Source: Armillaria gallica
Lineage: Eukaryota > Basidiomycota > Agaricomycetes > Agaricales > Physalacriaceae
NCBI GenBank assembly: GCA_037576215.1
Contig: JBANDB010000007.1
Location: 2,263,001 to 2,327,000, forward strand
Length of the DNA: 64,000 bases
Direction: 5' to 3'
A program made the translations under genes and the position numbers. Shown here piece after piece: positions 10,460 through 21,761 of this stretch; positions within the stretch are counted from its first letter, which is position 1; each line of letters begins with the position of its first letter. The notes beneath the pieces were generated by a model. The model saw nothing but the letters and a program-made list of their open reading frames with translations, made no database searches and was not told where the DNA came from.

Positions 10460-12604
10460 TCAGGACGATGTTGACAGACTCGGTACGTCCTCCGTTCGGT
10501 TTTCTAAATCTTGACTCTACAACGACAAATGAAGATGATAATCAATATCATCAGTCTCAGGTTGGAGCACTCACTTTCTTCGGTGCAAGAAGCGTCGAGG
10601 TACGCGAAATTTTCCTGCCAAATGAAAAGAATGGAATAGACAGGCCGTCTGGAAAATCTGTTGTACTCGACTTGTCACTAATCAAGGTCTATTGCACTCA
10701 CGTATAATTATACTCCCAAATACCACAAAGGAAACAATCGGTTGCAAGGTAGCTGCTAACAGTTCTTGCTGGTTCTGCGGAGGGTATTGAGGCTCCGGCA
10801 ACCTCGTCAAGGCAAGCGTGGAAACAAAGATGGCCCCGACTCCCATCTGCCAATGCCACGGTCAGAAAACGATTCAGGACGGCTCTATCGTGAAACACAC
10901 CGGTCCTATAACGCTGGTCAGCACATCAAACCAGGTCCAATGTCCAACACATACCAAAATGCCCAGCAAAGAGTGCCTCCCGCCACGACTCAATCTCGGG
11001 TATCCATCTATACAATGCTAACAGAGAAGGAACCCGTCTCAATACCATTATCGCGACGAGGAGGATCATCAGTCTTCCAGGTGTAACCCCCAACAATGGG
11101 TCGTCGAATGCCCCAAACCTTAGCCATGCCCCGATATACACAAAACACCCGCAGTTAAGCACCAAATCCATGACCGACGCGAACGCCTCGCCTTCAGTCT
11201 GCACGTTGAAATCTCCATCCCACGACACAGCAGTGCCTAGATTATGATCATGACGACACGTAAAATCTGGAGTGCAGAACGCGTACCTGCAGCAAATGCA
11301 GCGAGTAAATCGTCACTTCCCACAGTGGTTGCAATTCCGACGGTAAATAGCGTCAATGCCAGATACTGCGCGATATATGACTCATGGTCGATGTAGCCTT
11401 TTTGCAGGGACGCTTTCATTAACCAGGAGAACGTAAGCCCTACGGACCGCGTCAATGGAATCTAGCATGACATAGTGAGATATAGTACCCAGTATAGCAC
11501 CCAAGGCGACTCCCAAAATCACTTCGTCTACAGGTTACAGGTCAAGCCAATATGATCCCAATGAATATCAAGACGAAAAACATGCATAACCACCCAATGA
11601 TTAGCCACTTTTCAACAGCAACTCGTTTCGAAGATTCCACAGTGAGGTAGATCGATATCGACAAGAATGGATACGCTTCAAGTGAAGGACCTTCGAATCA
11701 GCCCAGGGTTAGATGTTCCAGTCGCAACCTACTCACCCAGCCCGTCATTCGCTGCAGCCTCAGCCGACAACATATGCCGAAGATTAACAGGGACGTGTTT
11801 TAAAGCAAAGTTGCCTCCTACAAGGAACAAGTAAGCAGGTCAAGGTCAAGTCGAAGAAAGGAGAAGAGGCTTCTTACCGACAATGGCTGCACATATGATA
11901 GGATCCGTCGGTGTAAGGCAGGCTGCAATAGCTAGGCACGACACAAAATTCAAGTCCTTGAACAGGACATGTAGAACACCTAGCATCATCAATCATCAAC
12001 AATGCCAATCAGCGGACTATACACGTACCCGCAACGGTCACCCACCCAAAAGCCATAGTCGGCACAACCATCACGAGCAGCCCCTTCGCATGTCTTGCCA
12101 TATAGTTCCTAGGCAGCTCGACCCCAATCGCAAACAGTCCAATCGCCAGAACTATTCGCATAACCTCCAGGGTGACTTTATGAGACGAACACCAAGAGTG
12201 GGGGTCAAAGATACCCCAACCATACGGGCCCACAAGAACACCAAAAGCCGTCCCTAGCACGACCTCGCTGATGAACAGCTATCACGGCGGAAGTCAGATA
12301 AGCCCGGGCCCCTAGCAACAAACAGGGAGACAGACCTTGTCTTTGACAAGCAAGGAGACCACGGAAAACTATAAAATCAGAACGAGCATCAAGCGCAGAT
12401 GAGAGATGAGCATACGGAGACCACGAAACCTCCCAGAACTATGTATGTAAGACCCGGTGCGGAAACCTACACAATGTTAGTGTTATCACGACTAAATCTA
12501 AGTGAGCGGAAAGTGGACGGAACTTTGAACAGCTCAGAGAGATCGATGATACTGGGTCTTGGTAGTACCAGGGCTCCGGCAGTCCATTCGATGAGGGCGA
12601 CCAT
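10460..12604 (-). CDS. Na+/H+ antiporter, Nha1/Sod2 type
   Basis: A multi-exon CPA1-type antiporter expected at the plasma membrane, exporting Na+ (and often K+ or Li+) in exchange for H+. The first exons are 12524-12604, 12416-12466, 12336-12368, 12029-12278 and 11878-11979. They encode FSVVSLLVKDKLFISEVVLG, GTAFGVLVGPYGWG, RIVLAIGLFAIGVELP and the family hallmark ACLTPTDPI. Later exons carry ANDGL, a GSDDLLAAFAAG block, LVLNCGCFVYIGAW and LALTRLP..PQNQQELLAATLQPIVSFVVFGS. The frame ends in a short exon with stop at 10460-10462, shortly after GLSIPFFSFGR. The cytoplasmic tail is therefore short, closer to S. pombe Sod2 than to long-tailed Nha1 proteins. I estimate about 500 residues with no visible lesion. 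Confidence 0.85.
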
Positions 12605-13074
12605 GTAGCTGCGTCAGGTCAAGTTGGCGCGAACCTCTGGTTTATAAAACGGCCTATCGACCTTCTAAGCCCACGGATCTAATAGAAGCCCTGCATCTGG
12701 TTCCAAAACAAGGATTCGTAGGCTTCAAGGTCGGCCTTGCTGATAACAATTCACCATCTAAGGTCCGCGAAGCAATATGTAGGGCGTCGCCTGATCAGGT
12801 CCATTCGGGAATATAGTCGCAATGGAGAGCCTTGATATTGAATGGTGGGAGTGTTACAGATAGCGAGTTTACCAAATGGGTAGTCAACAAGGGGGCCAGG
12901 TCCGATGACGGTGGTGTTGGTGACGGTACCGTGCCGTGTAATGATGATGATTGCAAGCTGTGGAGTTGATCAACGTCCAAGCCTTGAAGCATGATCCTCG
13001 GATAATCCGCCTCTCACGCACTTTTTGATCATTATGAGGAGAGATAGGCATCCGACAGTCAGGTCAAAGGGAAT
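12605..13074. other. intergenic, nothing recognised
   Basis: Short frames only. This space separates the antiporter start from the end of the SET/MYND pseudogene. Confidence 0.5.
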
Positions 13075-14110
13075 CTAAGGATACCTTTGGGTAAAATGGC
13101 AGGTCAAATGAAATGTCGCAACATTTGAGGTCGTATTTTTCAGCAGGGAAAATGTACTGGCTCCAGCGGTGACTCGCTCATTCTCGCATCGGTGACACAA
13201 ACAAGTGAAATACCAGTCTCTAGCCAACTCTTCGCAGTGCTTCTCGACGGGATCGCTCACATCTATATAGCTGATGCACAGCTCCTCTCCAGCCTTGATA
13301 TCCCGGGTGGTAAAGAACTGCATCGAACGTCCTTCTCGTTGCTTGCGGATATTGGGAGAACAATCTGCGCGAAATTGAGCGAACCTGACGGATATCAGGG
13401 TCAGACACATACCGTGGTTGAGATGGGACTGTTATGTGGTCGCAGACCCTAGCATCTCGCTATCCCCCGACGTGGACATATCGTACAGCCCAAAGACGTT
13501 TCCCTGGTTGCGAGCGAGGATAGCACGTACAGTATCCACGGTCACGTACGCATGAAAAACTGGCACCGCTTGCGCCGCCTTGGGAAGGAACGCATACACT
13601 CGGATTTAGAGTCGAAGACTCGCGGCACGGATGTACTCGAGCTCGTTATCCTGCAGCTGTATAAGATCTGCCCATCCGCCCCCACCTGCGTATCGTTCGA
13701 TGATAGCGGTATCACGTTCCAGCTCTGTCAGAGGCTCCAAGTCGAGTGCCGATGTTTCGCAACAAGGTCTTGCTTGCTTGTAATCTCCTTACTGGAGGAA
13801 GATTCCTTTGCTGGGCCTTTAAGCGACCTCGCCAGTCTGTCCACTGCAGCGTTCATTTGCCTAGTACACCACCTCCGGGCATCACGACATCCTATGAGCA
13901 GAACCATACTCCAGCGCCGTCACATCGGATATTCCACGCGTTACGATTGATGTCAAATCGATTAGAAAAGCAGTGGCCACAGACTTCTTTGCGAAATACG
14001 TGGTATATCACGGAGGCGTAGGGAAACGAACAGGTGTAGGCGAAGGCGCTTTTAAGTATGGATGCCGTTTCGAATAGATCACGACCATCGTATGCTGTCT
14101 CCTAGATATA
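13075..14110 (-). pseudogene. SET/MYND-domain protein, broken
   Basis: Pieces in order match fungal SMYD-like SET proteins, presumed protein-lysine methyltransferases. They are GRDLFETASILKSA, then a split zinc cluster (RKEVCGHCF..GVWFCS, resuming with CRDARR). After these come a helical segment ending AYVTVDTVRAILARN, the SET core NHDCSPNI split by a short intron, AGEELCISYIDV and a post-SET WYFTCLCHRC. The lesions are a frameshift between FCS and CRD (about 13885-13900), a TAA at 13606-13608 and a TAA at 13432-13434 just before the core. At least one more frame change lies near 13730. The last exon reads cleanly to a stop at 13075. Several independent lesions point to a pseudogene rather than sequencing error. 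Confidence 0.7.
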
Positions 14111-14506
14111 CAACGGATCAGGATTCATGCAAGATTCATGCATCCGAGTGGTCGTAGCACTGGCAGGCGGAGAAACGTAGTGGTGGTCAAGAGCAAGCCA
14201 ACATAAATATATTTTCTGATACTTACGAGAAAATAGTATGTAATTAAATAATTAAATGAGATTGACCCGCGCTTTTTCTTGTTGGCTTTTTGCCAAAGCG
14301 TGGCTCCTTGATATTCAATCTGCGTCAATGGACAGAACGTCGCAACTTAGAATTATGTGATCCTTTCCAACGACCAGGGTTGGGCTGTGAGCTTCAACGT
14401 ATTTCTGTATAAGTGACCAGATCTGTGCACTGACAAACCACAACTGATAGATACACAATTCTAGTACCAACAAATGTATCAATAATATACAATCATATCA
14501 ATGCAT
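14111..14506. other. intergenic with motifs shared with 16.05-16.74 kb
   Basis: A 25-nt block at 14204-14228 (TAAATATATTTTCTGATACT, then TACGA) is identical to 16051-16075. A looser match runs from 14411-14465 to 16699-16741 (GTGACC.ATCTG..CACTGACAAA..ACACAATTCTA). No gene is seen. Confidence 0.6.
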
Positions 14507-14649
14507 GAATGAGCATTGGTCACTGTTGGAGTGTATTGGAGAAACACCTACGAGGCAGCACTAGAGGCATGACCAACACTCATTCATGCCTCCAGCGCTG
14601 CCTCGTAGGTGTTTCTCCAATACACTCCAACATTGGCCGACACTCATTC
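14507..14649. repeat. fold-back element with perfect 36-bp arms
   Basis: Positions 14524-14559 and 14597-14632 are perfect 36-bp inverted repeats (left arm begins TGTTGGAGTGTATTGGAGAA). Weaker pairing extends outward to GAATGAG at 14507 and CTCATTC at 14643, and inward (GGCATGA against TCATGCC). A direct copy of the left end (GAATGAGCATTGGTCACTGT..) recurs at 14687-14715. The whole is a large hairpin, probably a non-autonomous DNA element with a partial second copy. Confidence 0.75.
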
Positions 14650-15065
14650 ACGCATCCAGCACTGTCTCCACCGCCGCCTCGTAGGTGAATGAGCATTGGT
14701 CACTGTTGGAGTGTACAGGACTGGATGTTGCCGGTTGAGCATTCTCCAGGTCATCTTCAACGACGGGAAAACGAGCTGGGGTTGACGCGACATTGTGGTG
14801 GGGAAAGGACATAGTGATAGTAATGGAGTTAGATAGTAGCGAGCATGGTGTTGCTGAAAAGCAGCAGAGATGATGGGAGTAGAGGGAAGAGTTGGGAGAT
14901 ATGGGTTGTAGAATCGTCGCGCCCTTTTATACCCTGAGGCCCATCCCCCCGGTAGCGCAGATCCCAGCCACAGTCAACGTCATTCGCGCGACGATGATGC
15001 ACATTGACATTTCTTCTGGCAAGATTGCCTAATTCAGATTACATTCGTGGCCAATTTCCCAGTGC
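14650..15065. other. intergenic
   Basis: Contains the second partial copy of the fold-back end (about 14680-14715) and low-complexity A/G-rich sequence. No gene is supported. Confidence 0.5.
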
Positions 15066-16003
15066 CTACGATCCAGCCCCGGTGCTTGCTACAGAGCTAC
15101 AGCGCATTCTGTACCACACCTCAGCCTCGCAGTCATATCCTTGAGACTCGACGTTGGGACCATCGGCCTTGAATCTTACCCAGACTCTCACGTACAACCA
15201 TAGGAGGCATCTGCGAGAATTGATTAATGAGAAGGAAGCGAAGTATGTAGAAAACATACCAAGGTCGACACCATCGTTAAATAACCCTCCGGCCTGAATA
15301 GTGAACCCAAAATCTTCGGAACGCTCGCCAGCAGACAACAGTAGCCGTCCGAACTCTTTAGCTAAGGTCGGCGTGAAGTCATCAAAGTTCACAAAATGAC
15401 ACTTGAATATTCGAAGGGATGGACAAGGAATCAAAGAACGTATAACGCGAGGGTTGTATATGTCGTTGAGCGAGATGGTATGTAAATTGGCAGGTAGCGT
15501 ATGCTCGACATGCGAGTGAGTTTCCTCCAAATCTGTGACCTGGAATCGTATAATTTGCAAGGACAGGACCTCCAGTGCTGGAAACGAAGCGACGAGAGCC
15601 TGAAATTCTTCGTCGGTCTGAAAATAAACCATCCACAAAGCAAGCTCGGTCACGTTCTTGAATCTCTGCCTAATATCCAGTCTCTCTGCTTCACTTAGCG
15701 TCCACCAGCCGATCCATGTCACCGACTTCTGCACGTGCTCAAGAACATCTGCAGGGCACCGTGGCAAGACCCTGAATTGCCAGATTGCCAAGCTCGCGTG
15801 TATGAGCCAAAGTAAGGGTTACATGGGGCTCTCTAATAGCTGGAAGAATGGATTTGCTGTGTCGCGGTTCAGCTGCACTTGTGGAAGAGGTGAAAACGGC
15901 ATTCGGGGGCCCATGCGCAGCAAACGAGGGAATATGCTAAGAGGGACGATTTGGAGTCGTGGAGATGGTCGATAACGAGGTTACACAGTTCGGTGGGGAG
16001 CAT
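15066..16003 (-). pseudogene. F-box protein with frameshifts
   Basis: The start at 16003 opens with MLPTELCNLVIDHLHDSKSS and LLAYSLVCCAWAPECRFHLF, a typical Agaricomycete F-box (Skp1-binding part of an SCF ubiquitin ligase adaptor). The frame is then lost near 15880-15890. The expected continuation VQLNRDTANPFFQLLESP lies in the next frame and is lost again near 15835. A long open stretch (15066-15791) follows with weak leucine-rich-like segments (NVTELALWMVYF, FPALEVLSLQII, LIPCPSLRIFKCHF). With two shifts the gene is probably dead. Two errors in the assembly are the alternative explanation. Confidence 0.6.
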
Positions 16004-16984
16004 CGTTCGTATGTGGAGATCTGGCTCGCAGTGGGCTTGCACAGCCTCCCTAAATATATTTTCTGATACTTACGACAAAATGATAATTGCCGTGTAATGA
16101 TGAGATGAGATGAGATGAGATGAGATAATAAATAAATTTTACAGTAAAAACTCATAACGGCCCGGGTGCCCTCGCGTCCTTCTTGAAAACGTGCCGGCTT
16201 TTCAATTTGTGTCGATGAAAGCAGTATCGCAGCTCAGACGGGCCTATGCATTGGACTTTCCCGGACATCTTCACATTTTCTGGCGGCTTATCATAGTATG
16301 GTTGGGTTGTGCTGGGTTGCGGGCTTCAAGTTTCATGGATCCAGGATAATTGTATGGATCCTCTATCCAACAACTTGACCATTGACCATCGCGAGTTCAC
16401 TGAAACCCCAAGCGGGCCCAAGGCTTCTCATCAGTAATATTCTATGGATCGAACGACCGGGAGCGGGCCCCGCGAAGCGAATGAAGAACATTGAACAAGC
16501 AGAAGATAGCGCTGGAACTAGGAGGAGCAAGAGAAAGGGAAAAGGGGGGGAAAAGCCTGGTAAGTTCCAAGTTCTATGCCTGTCTTACCCTCCTTCAACT
16601 CCCGTAGGGCTGCTTCTTGTACAACGAACCATTCATCCATTCGGATTCGGCACGTATTTATATTTCCTTGCGGCCGTATCTTGTGGGTATTTTAGCACAA
16701 GTGACCGTATCTGCACACTGACAAAACGACACAATTCTACCAATCAACTATGGAACAATGCTATAGACTTCTTGTCCGTGCAAGAAGGCAACCCTCTGAA
16801 CATATACCGAACCGCAGCAAGAACACCTCATCCTCTGTGATCCTTTTTTCTTCGATGTAGATGCGATTGGTTAACTCGTCTCTCCGTGTCAGTACCACGA
16901 TTTTCATGCTCGGTCATGTCTCTGCTGAATGAGACATCGCCTTTTTTATAATATCTCGCATCTGATTTCCCCTGTCCTTCTACC
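16004..16984. other. intergenic, simple repeat and duplicated motifs
   Basis: Holds the second copy of the 25-nt AT-rich block (16051-16075), a pentanucleotide TGAGA repeat at about 16101-16126, and the second copy of the GTGACC..CACTGACAAA block. Frames at 16382-16840 do not resemble known proteins. Confidence 0.5.
16101..16126 (+). repeat. (TGAGA)n microsatellite
   Basis: About five tandem copies of the pentamer TGAGA, followed by ATAATAAATAAAT. Confidence 0.9.
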
Positions 16985-17861
16985 ATGGCTACGTTACCTC
17001 CAGAACTCGTAGAGATAATCGTATCTGAGGTCTGGCACTCTGACATGCCATCCTGTATCCGAGCATCCTTCATGACCACTTGCCCCATCATTAACCGAAC
17101 ATGGAAAGCCGCCTTCGCCCCTATCGCTTCTCGAGATATATACATCCCCAACCTCGCATACATATACTACCTATGCGACATAGCCCGGGACGGAAAATCT
17201 ATCATCTACCATGATTTCATACCTCGGCTTACCCGCACCCTCACCTGCTTCGTCGACTCCGACAGATATGCAATGGAAACAGCAGTGATGAAAGTATATC
17301 GTCATCTCCTCTTCCTACCCAACGACATTGGCTTCATTACTCTCTTTCCACACGTTCCATACATCTCTTTCGTGCTCTGGTGGACCAATGTTACACAGCA
17401 CTGTAATATCCCCATCTGTGTCCGCTACCACCGATACATGTCTCTGTGCCCTATCTATGAATACCCCAGGCCCGGGGGGAAGACACAGCTGGAAGTATAT
17501 ATTTTCTTGATCGACCCAGACACCTCGCGGCACATACAATACCCAATTTCGTTTTACAATGTGAATCATAATCATCTTGGGAACTTGTTGTTATTCGGGG
17601 ATACACGCGACAATCATTTAGCGTCACTGCAAGGCTCCCGACATTTCCATAAAATCGCGCCAGTATATGATAAAGAAGGGAATATCTGGGAAATTAATCG
17701 ACGTTTGTGGATGGCTTCCAAAGGGCCTCGCAGTACGTGGGTGGTATTTCTTCTTTCTGCTCAGTCTAATATCTATATATTTAGGGTTTGGGTGTCTTAC
17801 CGCTCTCTTACATCACTGGGAATATAAACGGGTGCAGCGGTCTTTGCTTCGTTGGAACTGA
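16985..17861 (+). CDS. F-box-like protein, Agaricomycete family
   Basis: Two exons (16985-17732 and 17785-17861) encode about 274 residues. A 52-nt GT..AG intron restores an alternative C-terminus ending HHWEYKRVQRSLLRWN. The N-terminus MATLPPELVEIIVSEVWHSD has the LPPE(L/I)-x-x-(I/E)I opening of fungal F-box-like proteins, with INRTWKAAFAPIASRDIYIPN following. The rest has Tyr- and Trp-rich segments but no repeat I can name. The frame has no lesions, unlike the decayed F-box-like loci at 15.1-16.0, 18.2-18.8 and 19.8-21.3 kb. It probably acts as a substrate adaptor in an SCF complex; the substrate is unknown. Confidence 0.65.
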
Positions 17862-18242
17862 CTCCGGTCCCACGACTGGGCGTGCAGCCCGATATGACAA
17901 GTGTTGCCATGAAGCTAGCACTCAGCGGGACAAGGGCATCGTCAAACAAGGTCGACATAACCAGTCGATCACTCTCATACACATCCTTGGAATATTCAAA
18001 CCTGGTAAATTCTCGGTTCGAGGCTACAGGTTCAAACGTTCACGTTCGGCAGGTCGGCGACGACGGTTAATGCTCAGAGCTGGAAGACACTCTGATGTGG
18101 AGGCATGTTCCCTAAGGCTACAGTCAATGTCGACGCAGCCTCGAAGAAAACATCGCGCATGACTCCAAGGCGACATTCCTCTGTCTCATCGGTGTACCAG
18201 TCGTTGGGATCGGTATGTAGAGTGGGCGATTGAGCGATTGTC
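17862..18242. other. intergenic
   Basis: No gene is supported; the frames on both strands are short and overlap each other. Confidence 0.5.
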
Positions 18243-18824
18243 TTATATGGTAGATGGGAGGAAGTAATGGAAGCTCACACAGGAATTCCATTCGTATGCA
18301 ACTTTGAATGTATTGCGTGATCTGACAACGCATGAGGCACGACAATGGCGCAGAATTCGACTTCCACCCTTCTCGTCTGCCACTTTACCACATCGATCTA
18401 TCGAATAATATCCCTCCGCCGGTCGTACTATCCCTTTCGCTTGGCACTTTGGTAGCCTCCCCACAAACTTCGCAATATTATGTCCCATCTCAATATGGGC
18501 TCTAGATCCATCGTTGGGCCTTGAGTACCATCCCGGCTCTTGCCCAACAACATCTTCGAGGTTAAAGTACGTTTTGACAGATGTTTTGATCTTTCTCAGC
18601 ACATGAAAGTAGGGATGCTGGAGGACATCATCGAGCTTCTCCCAATCTAGATCATGTTCGAAGAGATAATAGATGTCTAGCGTCTCTAGCATGGGAGTCA
18701 AAGAGCCTGACTCAGCAAGCCGTCTGAGGTACTGGTTGTCTTCAATCCAGAGGTTGATCCGTTTAAGATTTGGGATTCGAGCGAGATCGATGAGTTTGAA
18801 TCTAAAAAGGTAGGCTCGCACCAA
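18243..18824 (-). pseudogene. F-box/LRR-like C-terminal fragment
   Basis: One open frame of 193 residues without an F-box. Segments such as LIDLARIPNLKRINLWIED, PMLETLDIYYLFE and LPKCQAKGIVR resemble the C-terminal half of Agaricomycete F-box proteins. The upstream minus-strand sequence to about 19040 has no F-box that joins in frame. It could be the last exon of a gene whose N-terminus I could not find, but a 5'-truncated remnant fits the decayed neighbourhood better. Confidence 0.4.
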
Positions 18825-19830
18825 GCTCGCAGAGCCTCACATTGCCATAGTAGCATGGCCTAGCATAAGTATTGCCGCTGACGGTAGCGGGATGTAGTAA
18901 GGGTCCAGGTAACATACTCCGTAATACAGGAGGTCAGGTTCGCAGCATGCAATAAATAGAAGAGAATTGGTTGCTGTGTCATTTAGTCTCATGAGCAAGT
19001 AGGACAACATTTTGAATACAAACTCACGCCAAGGCATTTCAACATTTCATAGCAAGAGGCCTGTAAGAATGAGCCGAACGTCGTATATTTTCCTCTTTTG
19101 GATCTTACGGCCGTACATAAAACGCACTGACGCCGAATGTTTCGTTTCAGGTTGATTTCTGAAATACAAACAGACGTAGAGGGGGCATATACAGTGCACC
19201 GCTCGGAGCAGGTGCCAGGCTGTCCTCGAGTCTCATTATGCTTTTGAGTTCGCGCCAGCATAGCTATCGATGTCATGAGCCTTGGATAAGCAAGTCATGC
19301 AGTAGAACAACGTTACATTTTGTATGGCATGATCGGTTGAGGTGTCGCTGTCGATTCGGCGGAGTCTGAATTCTAATCCGAATTTGACCAGAACGCCCTC
19401 ATGTGACTGCGTCGGCATCTTGGTTGCTGCCGAGGATTTTGACTTAACGAAGGCAGGGTGAAGGACATAAAGGCAGAAGACATAAATTTCAGGATCGAGG
19501 AAATATATCCGCACCAACGAGGTCGAGGGAGGGTACAGATGTGGTGTAAAATAAGTAGATCTACACATATACTGTTGCAGGTTACTAAGCATATCGCTTG
19601 AAATCAGAACCAAGTAAGCATAAGTACAAATTAAAATATCACCAAAGAATGAAACAGCAAAAAGGGCATATGCATGAGAGTGGAATACCAGGAAGAGGTT
19701 AGTAAAAAGAGATAAGTATACATAAGTAGATAAATACAAGGAGGAAGAGAATGAGGGTCATGTTTGGCAGCGAGTAGCAACCGTTCGTTTTCTTGTGCGT
19801 ATACACATCCGACCCACTACATGGATATCA
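18825..19830. other. intergenic, no supportable gene
   Basis: A 167-codon minus-strand frame at 19236-19739 is hydrophobic and Tyr-rich but looks like translated AT-rich sequence. No family or splice partner is recognised. Confidence 0.4.
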
Positions 19831-21268
19831 TCAGTCCCCAAACCAGTGTGAAATTTTATCACATCGAATCCGAGAAGAGTCGCTCACTCGGTCAAACGAG
19901 TCCCAATACGTGACTTCATCTTCCATATTCTCTGCATACTTTACAAAATCGGCGGATAAATCGGCAGTAAAGGAGTAACGCAGGCTCATTACCGTGGATC
20001 TGCAGCTCTCCGGTACAACCAGCTCAAATCTCGATGAGCAGGGTAAGAACATGCGAGTGATGACATATTGCTCCTTCATGAAAGAACGTATATCTCTAAA
20101 CCATTCCGAAGACTGTGAGGATTCGGAGGGTCTCTAATTTGGGCGTTTTCACAAAAGGCCGTCGGGCCCGACAATTTTGGCACCATCGGGACCGAGAAAC
20201 TTGAGGCAGAGCAAGGTGACAGTATCGGGGGAGTAGAGATCTAGATCCTTGTGAGAGAAGAGGCTCCACAAGAATGATACCTACGACGGTGCTCCCAGAC
20301 TCGGGCCTATTAGCTCGTCAACCGAATGGATACACGTCTCCTCCGGGAAAACGACATGATGCAAAGCCAAGTGGGTAATTTGTTTTACGGGCTAGAGACC
20401 GATATACTTCTCTGAACATTGATTCAGTATCCGTCCGAATGCGCAGGCTTTCTTCGGTGATCGGAAGAACTTCGGGCTCGAGGCGGGAAATGCGACGACC
20501 TTGAGTGTGCAGGAATTCTAGGTGATCGACGTTTCTATCATCGCCGACAACCCCCTATGGTAGCACACCCATGATCTCCAGCGTTTCCAGCGGAAGTCTG
20601 CATTTGCTCGGTATTCAGGGAGTGTTGGCCGGATAGGGATAGGGATCCATGCGATCGTAAACCTCGTGAGATTGAAAATGCAAACACGCTTTCACGCGCA
20701 TGAGTATTGTACAAGGCGACTTCTTCCAGCCGCGGGTAATTGTGTTTCCCCTGGAAAAGTTGTGAAGCGTCTCGGGTCCATAGTCGCACTCGCGGTCGTG
20801 TCACAAACTGCCTGCCCGATTTCAACCGTGAAAGAGGAACCCCATTCAGTTGGCTTTGTATGGGATTTTGCGACGACCACACATTTATGGTCAAGAACAT
20901 TCGAATCGTAGTAAGCGCGTGTAGAGTGTCGGATACGATCTGCAATGGCGATCGATGAATCTGAACGCGTATCAATGATAGTAATGCAGAGCGGAACACG
21001 AGAACCTGAACGTTCGAGGGTTCTGTGCATCTCCGGAAACGAATCTTTGATGTGCTGCGGATCTGTCGATCTAGGTGAATAAGAGTCGACAGCTATGTTT
21101 GTCCATAACGAAGGATACCTGTTGACTATGACGCTCCAACGCTTGAAGACTAGAAGGTGAGCGACGCAAAGTAGGCCTGTCTAGGGACGCTGGATCGTCA
21201 AAGAAATGTTCGTAGAAGATTTTGAGAAGTCCTCGCAGAGTGATGTGAATTCGCTTAGATGGCTGCAT
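19831..21268 (-). pseudogene. decayed F-box/LRR-like gene
   Basis: Fragments in at least three frames fall in a sensible order on the minus strand. They are RVPLCITIIDTRSD (about 20970), YPRLEEVALYNTHARESVFAF (about 20700), RISRLEPEVLPITEESLRIR (about 20480), DLYSPDTVTLLCLKFLGPDG (about 20200) and a final open stretch 19831-20079. These look like the leucine-rich part of Agaricomycete F-box proteins. Stops and frame changes separate them and no single splice path restores a frame, so I call it a pseudogene. Confidence 0.45.
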
Positions 21269-21761
21269 CTCTTCGTTCGATTAGGTTTCACTTAGAGGTA
21301 AAAATGGTTAGAACCAGTCCAAATTTACCACCGTATGCTCTTACCTGGATCATTGATATTAGAATGGAGGATATGGCTGTGCCACATCCCAAGAACCAGA
21401 GAGTAATACGCCAGGAGAAGAGCGGCGAACTATGAAATGCCTGCCATATCGATTGTCAGTGGTTGCGGAATCTTCAAACAAGTCAGACACAGGCTTTGTG
21501 GGCGCTTCGCACGAGCTGCGCTCAGCTGAGTAATGCACCTGTTGACGTGACAAAGGGACTAAAATAAACTGTGTTGAACTGTATACGACACTGAGCGGCG
21601 AACCTGAGAAACGCGACCATTTTGATGAAGGTGGTGATAATTAATGCGGGTTTGGCGGCGATATATATAAAGCAACAGGTAAAGAAATGGTAGTATCGGT
21701 ACTGCCGCACTAGTCAATCAATCGATGCATACAAAAGCATGAATCGTGTCGGGGCGGTGGG
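21269..21761. other. intergenic
   Basis: No gene is supported. A short TATATATAAAG-like sequence occurs near 21660-21672, but no start codon can be tied to it. Confidence 0.4.

Noticed and set aside
19236..19739. 167-codon minus-strand ORF as a membrane protein
   Set aside because: Hydrophobic Tyr/Leu composition reflects AT-rich repeats; no splice partner or family resemblance.
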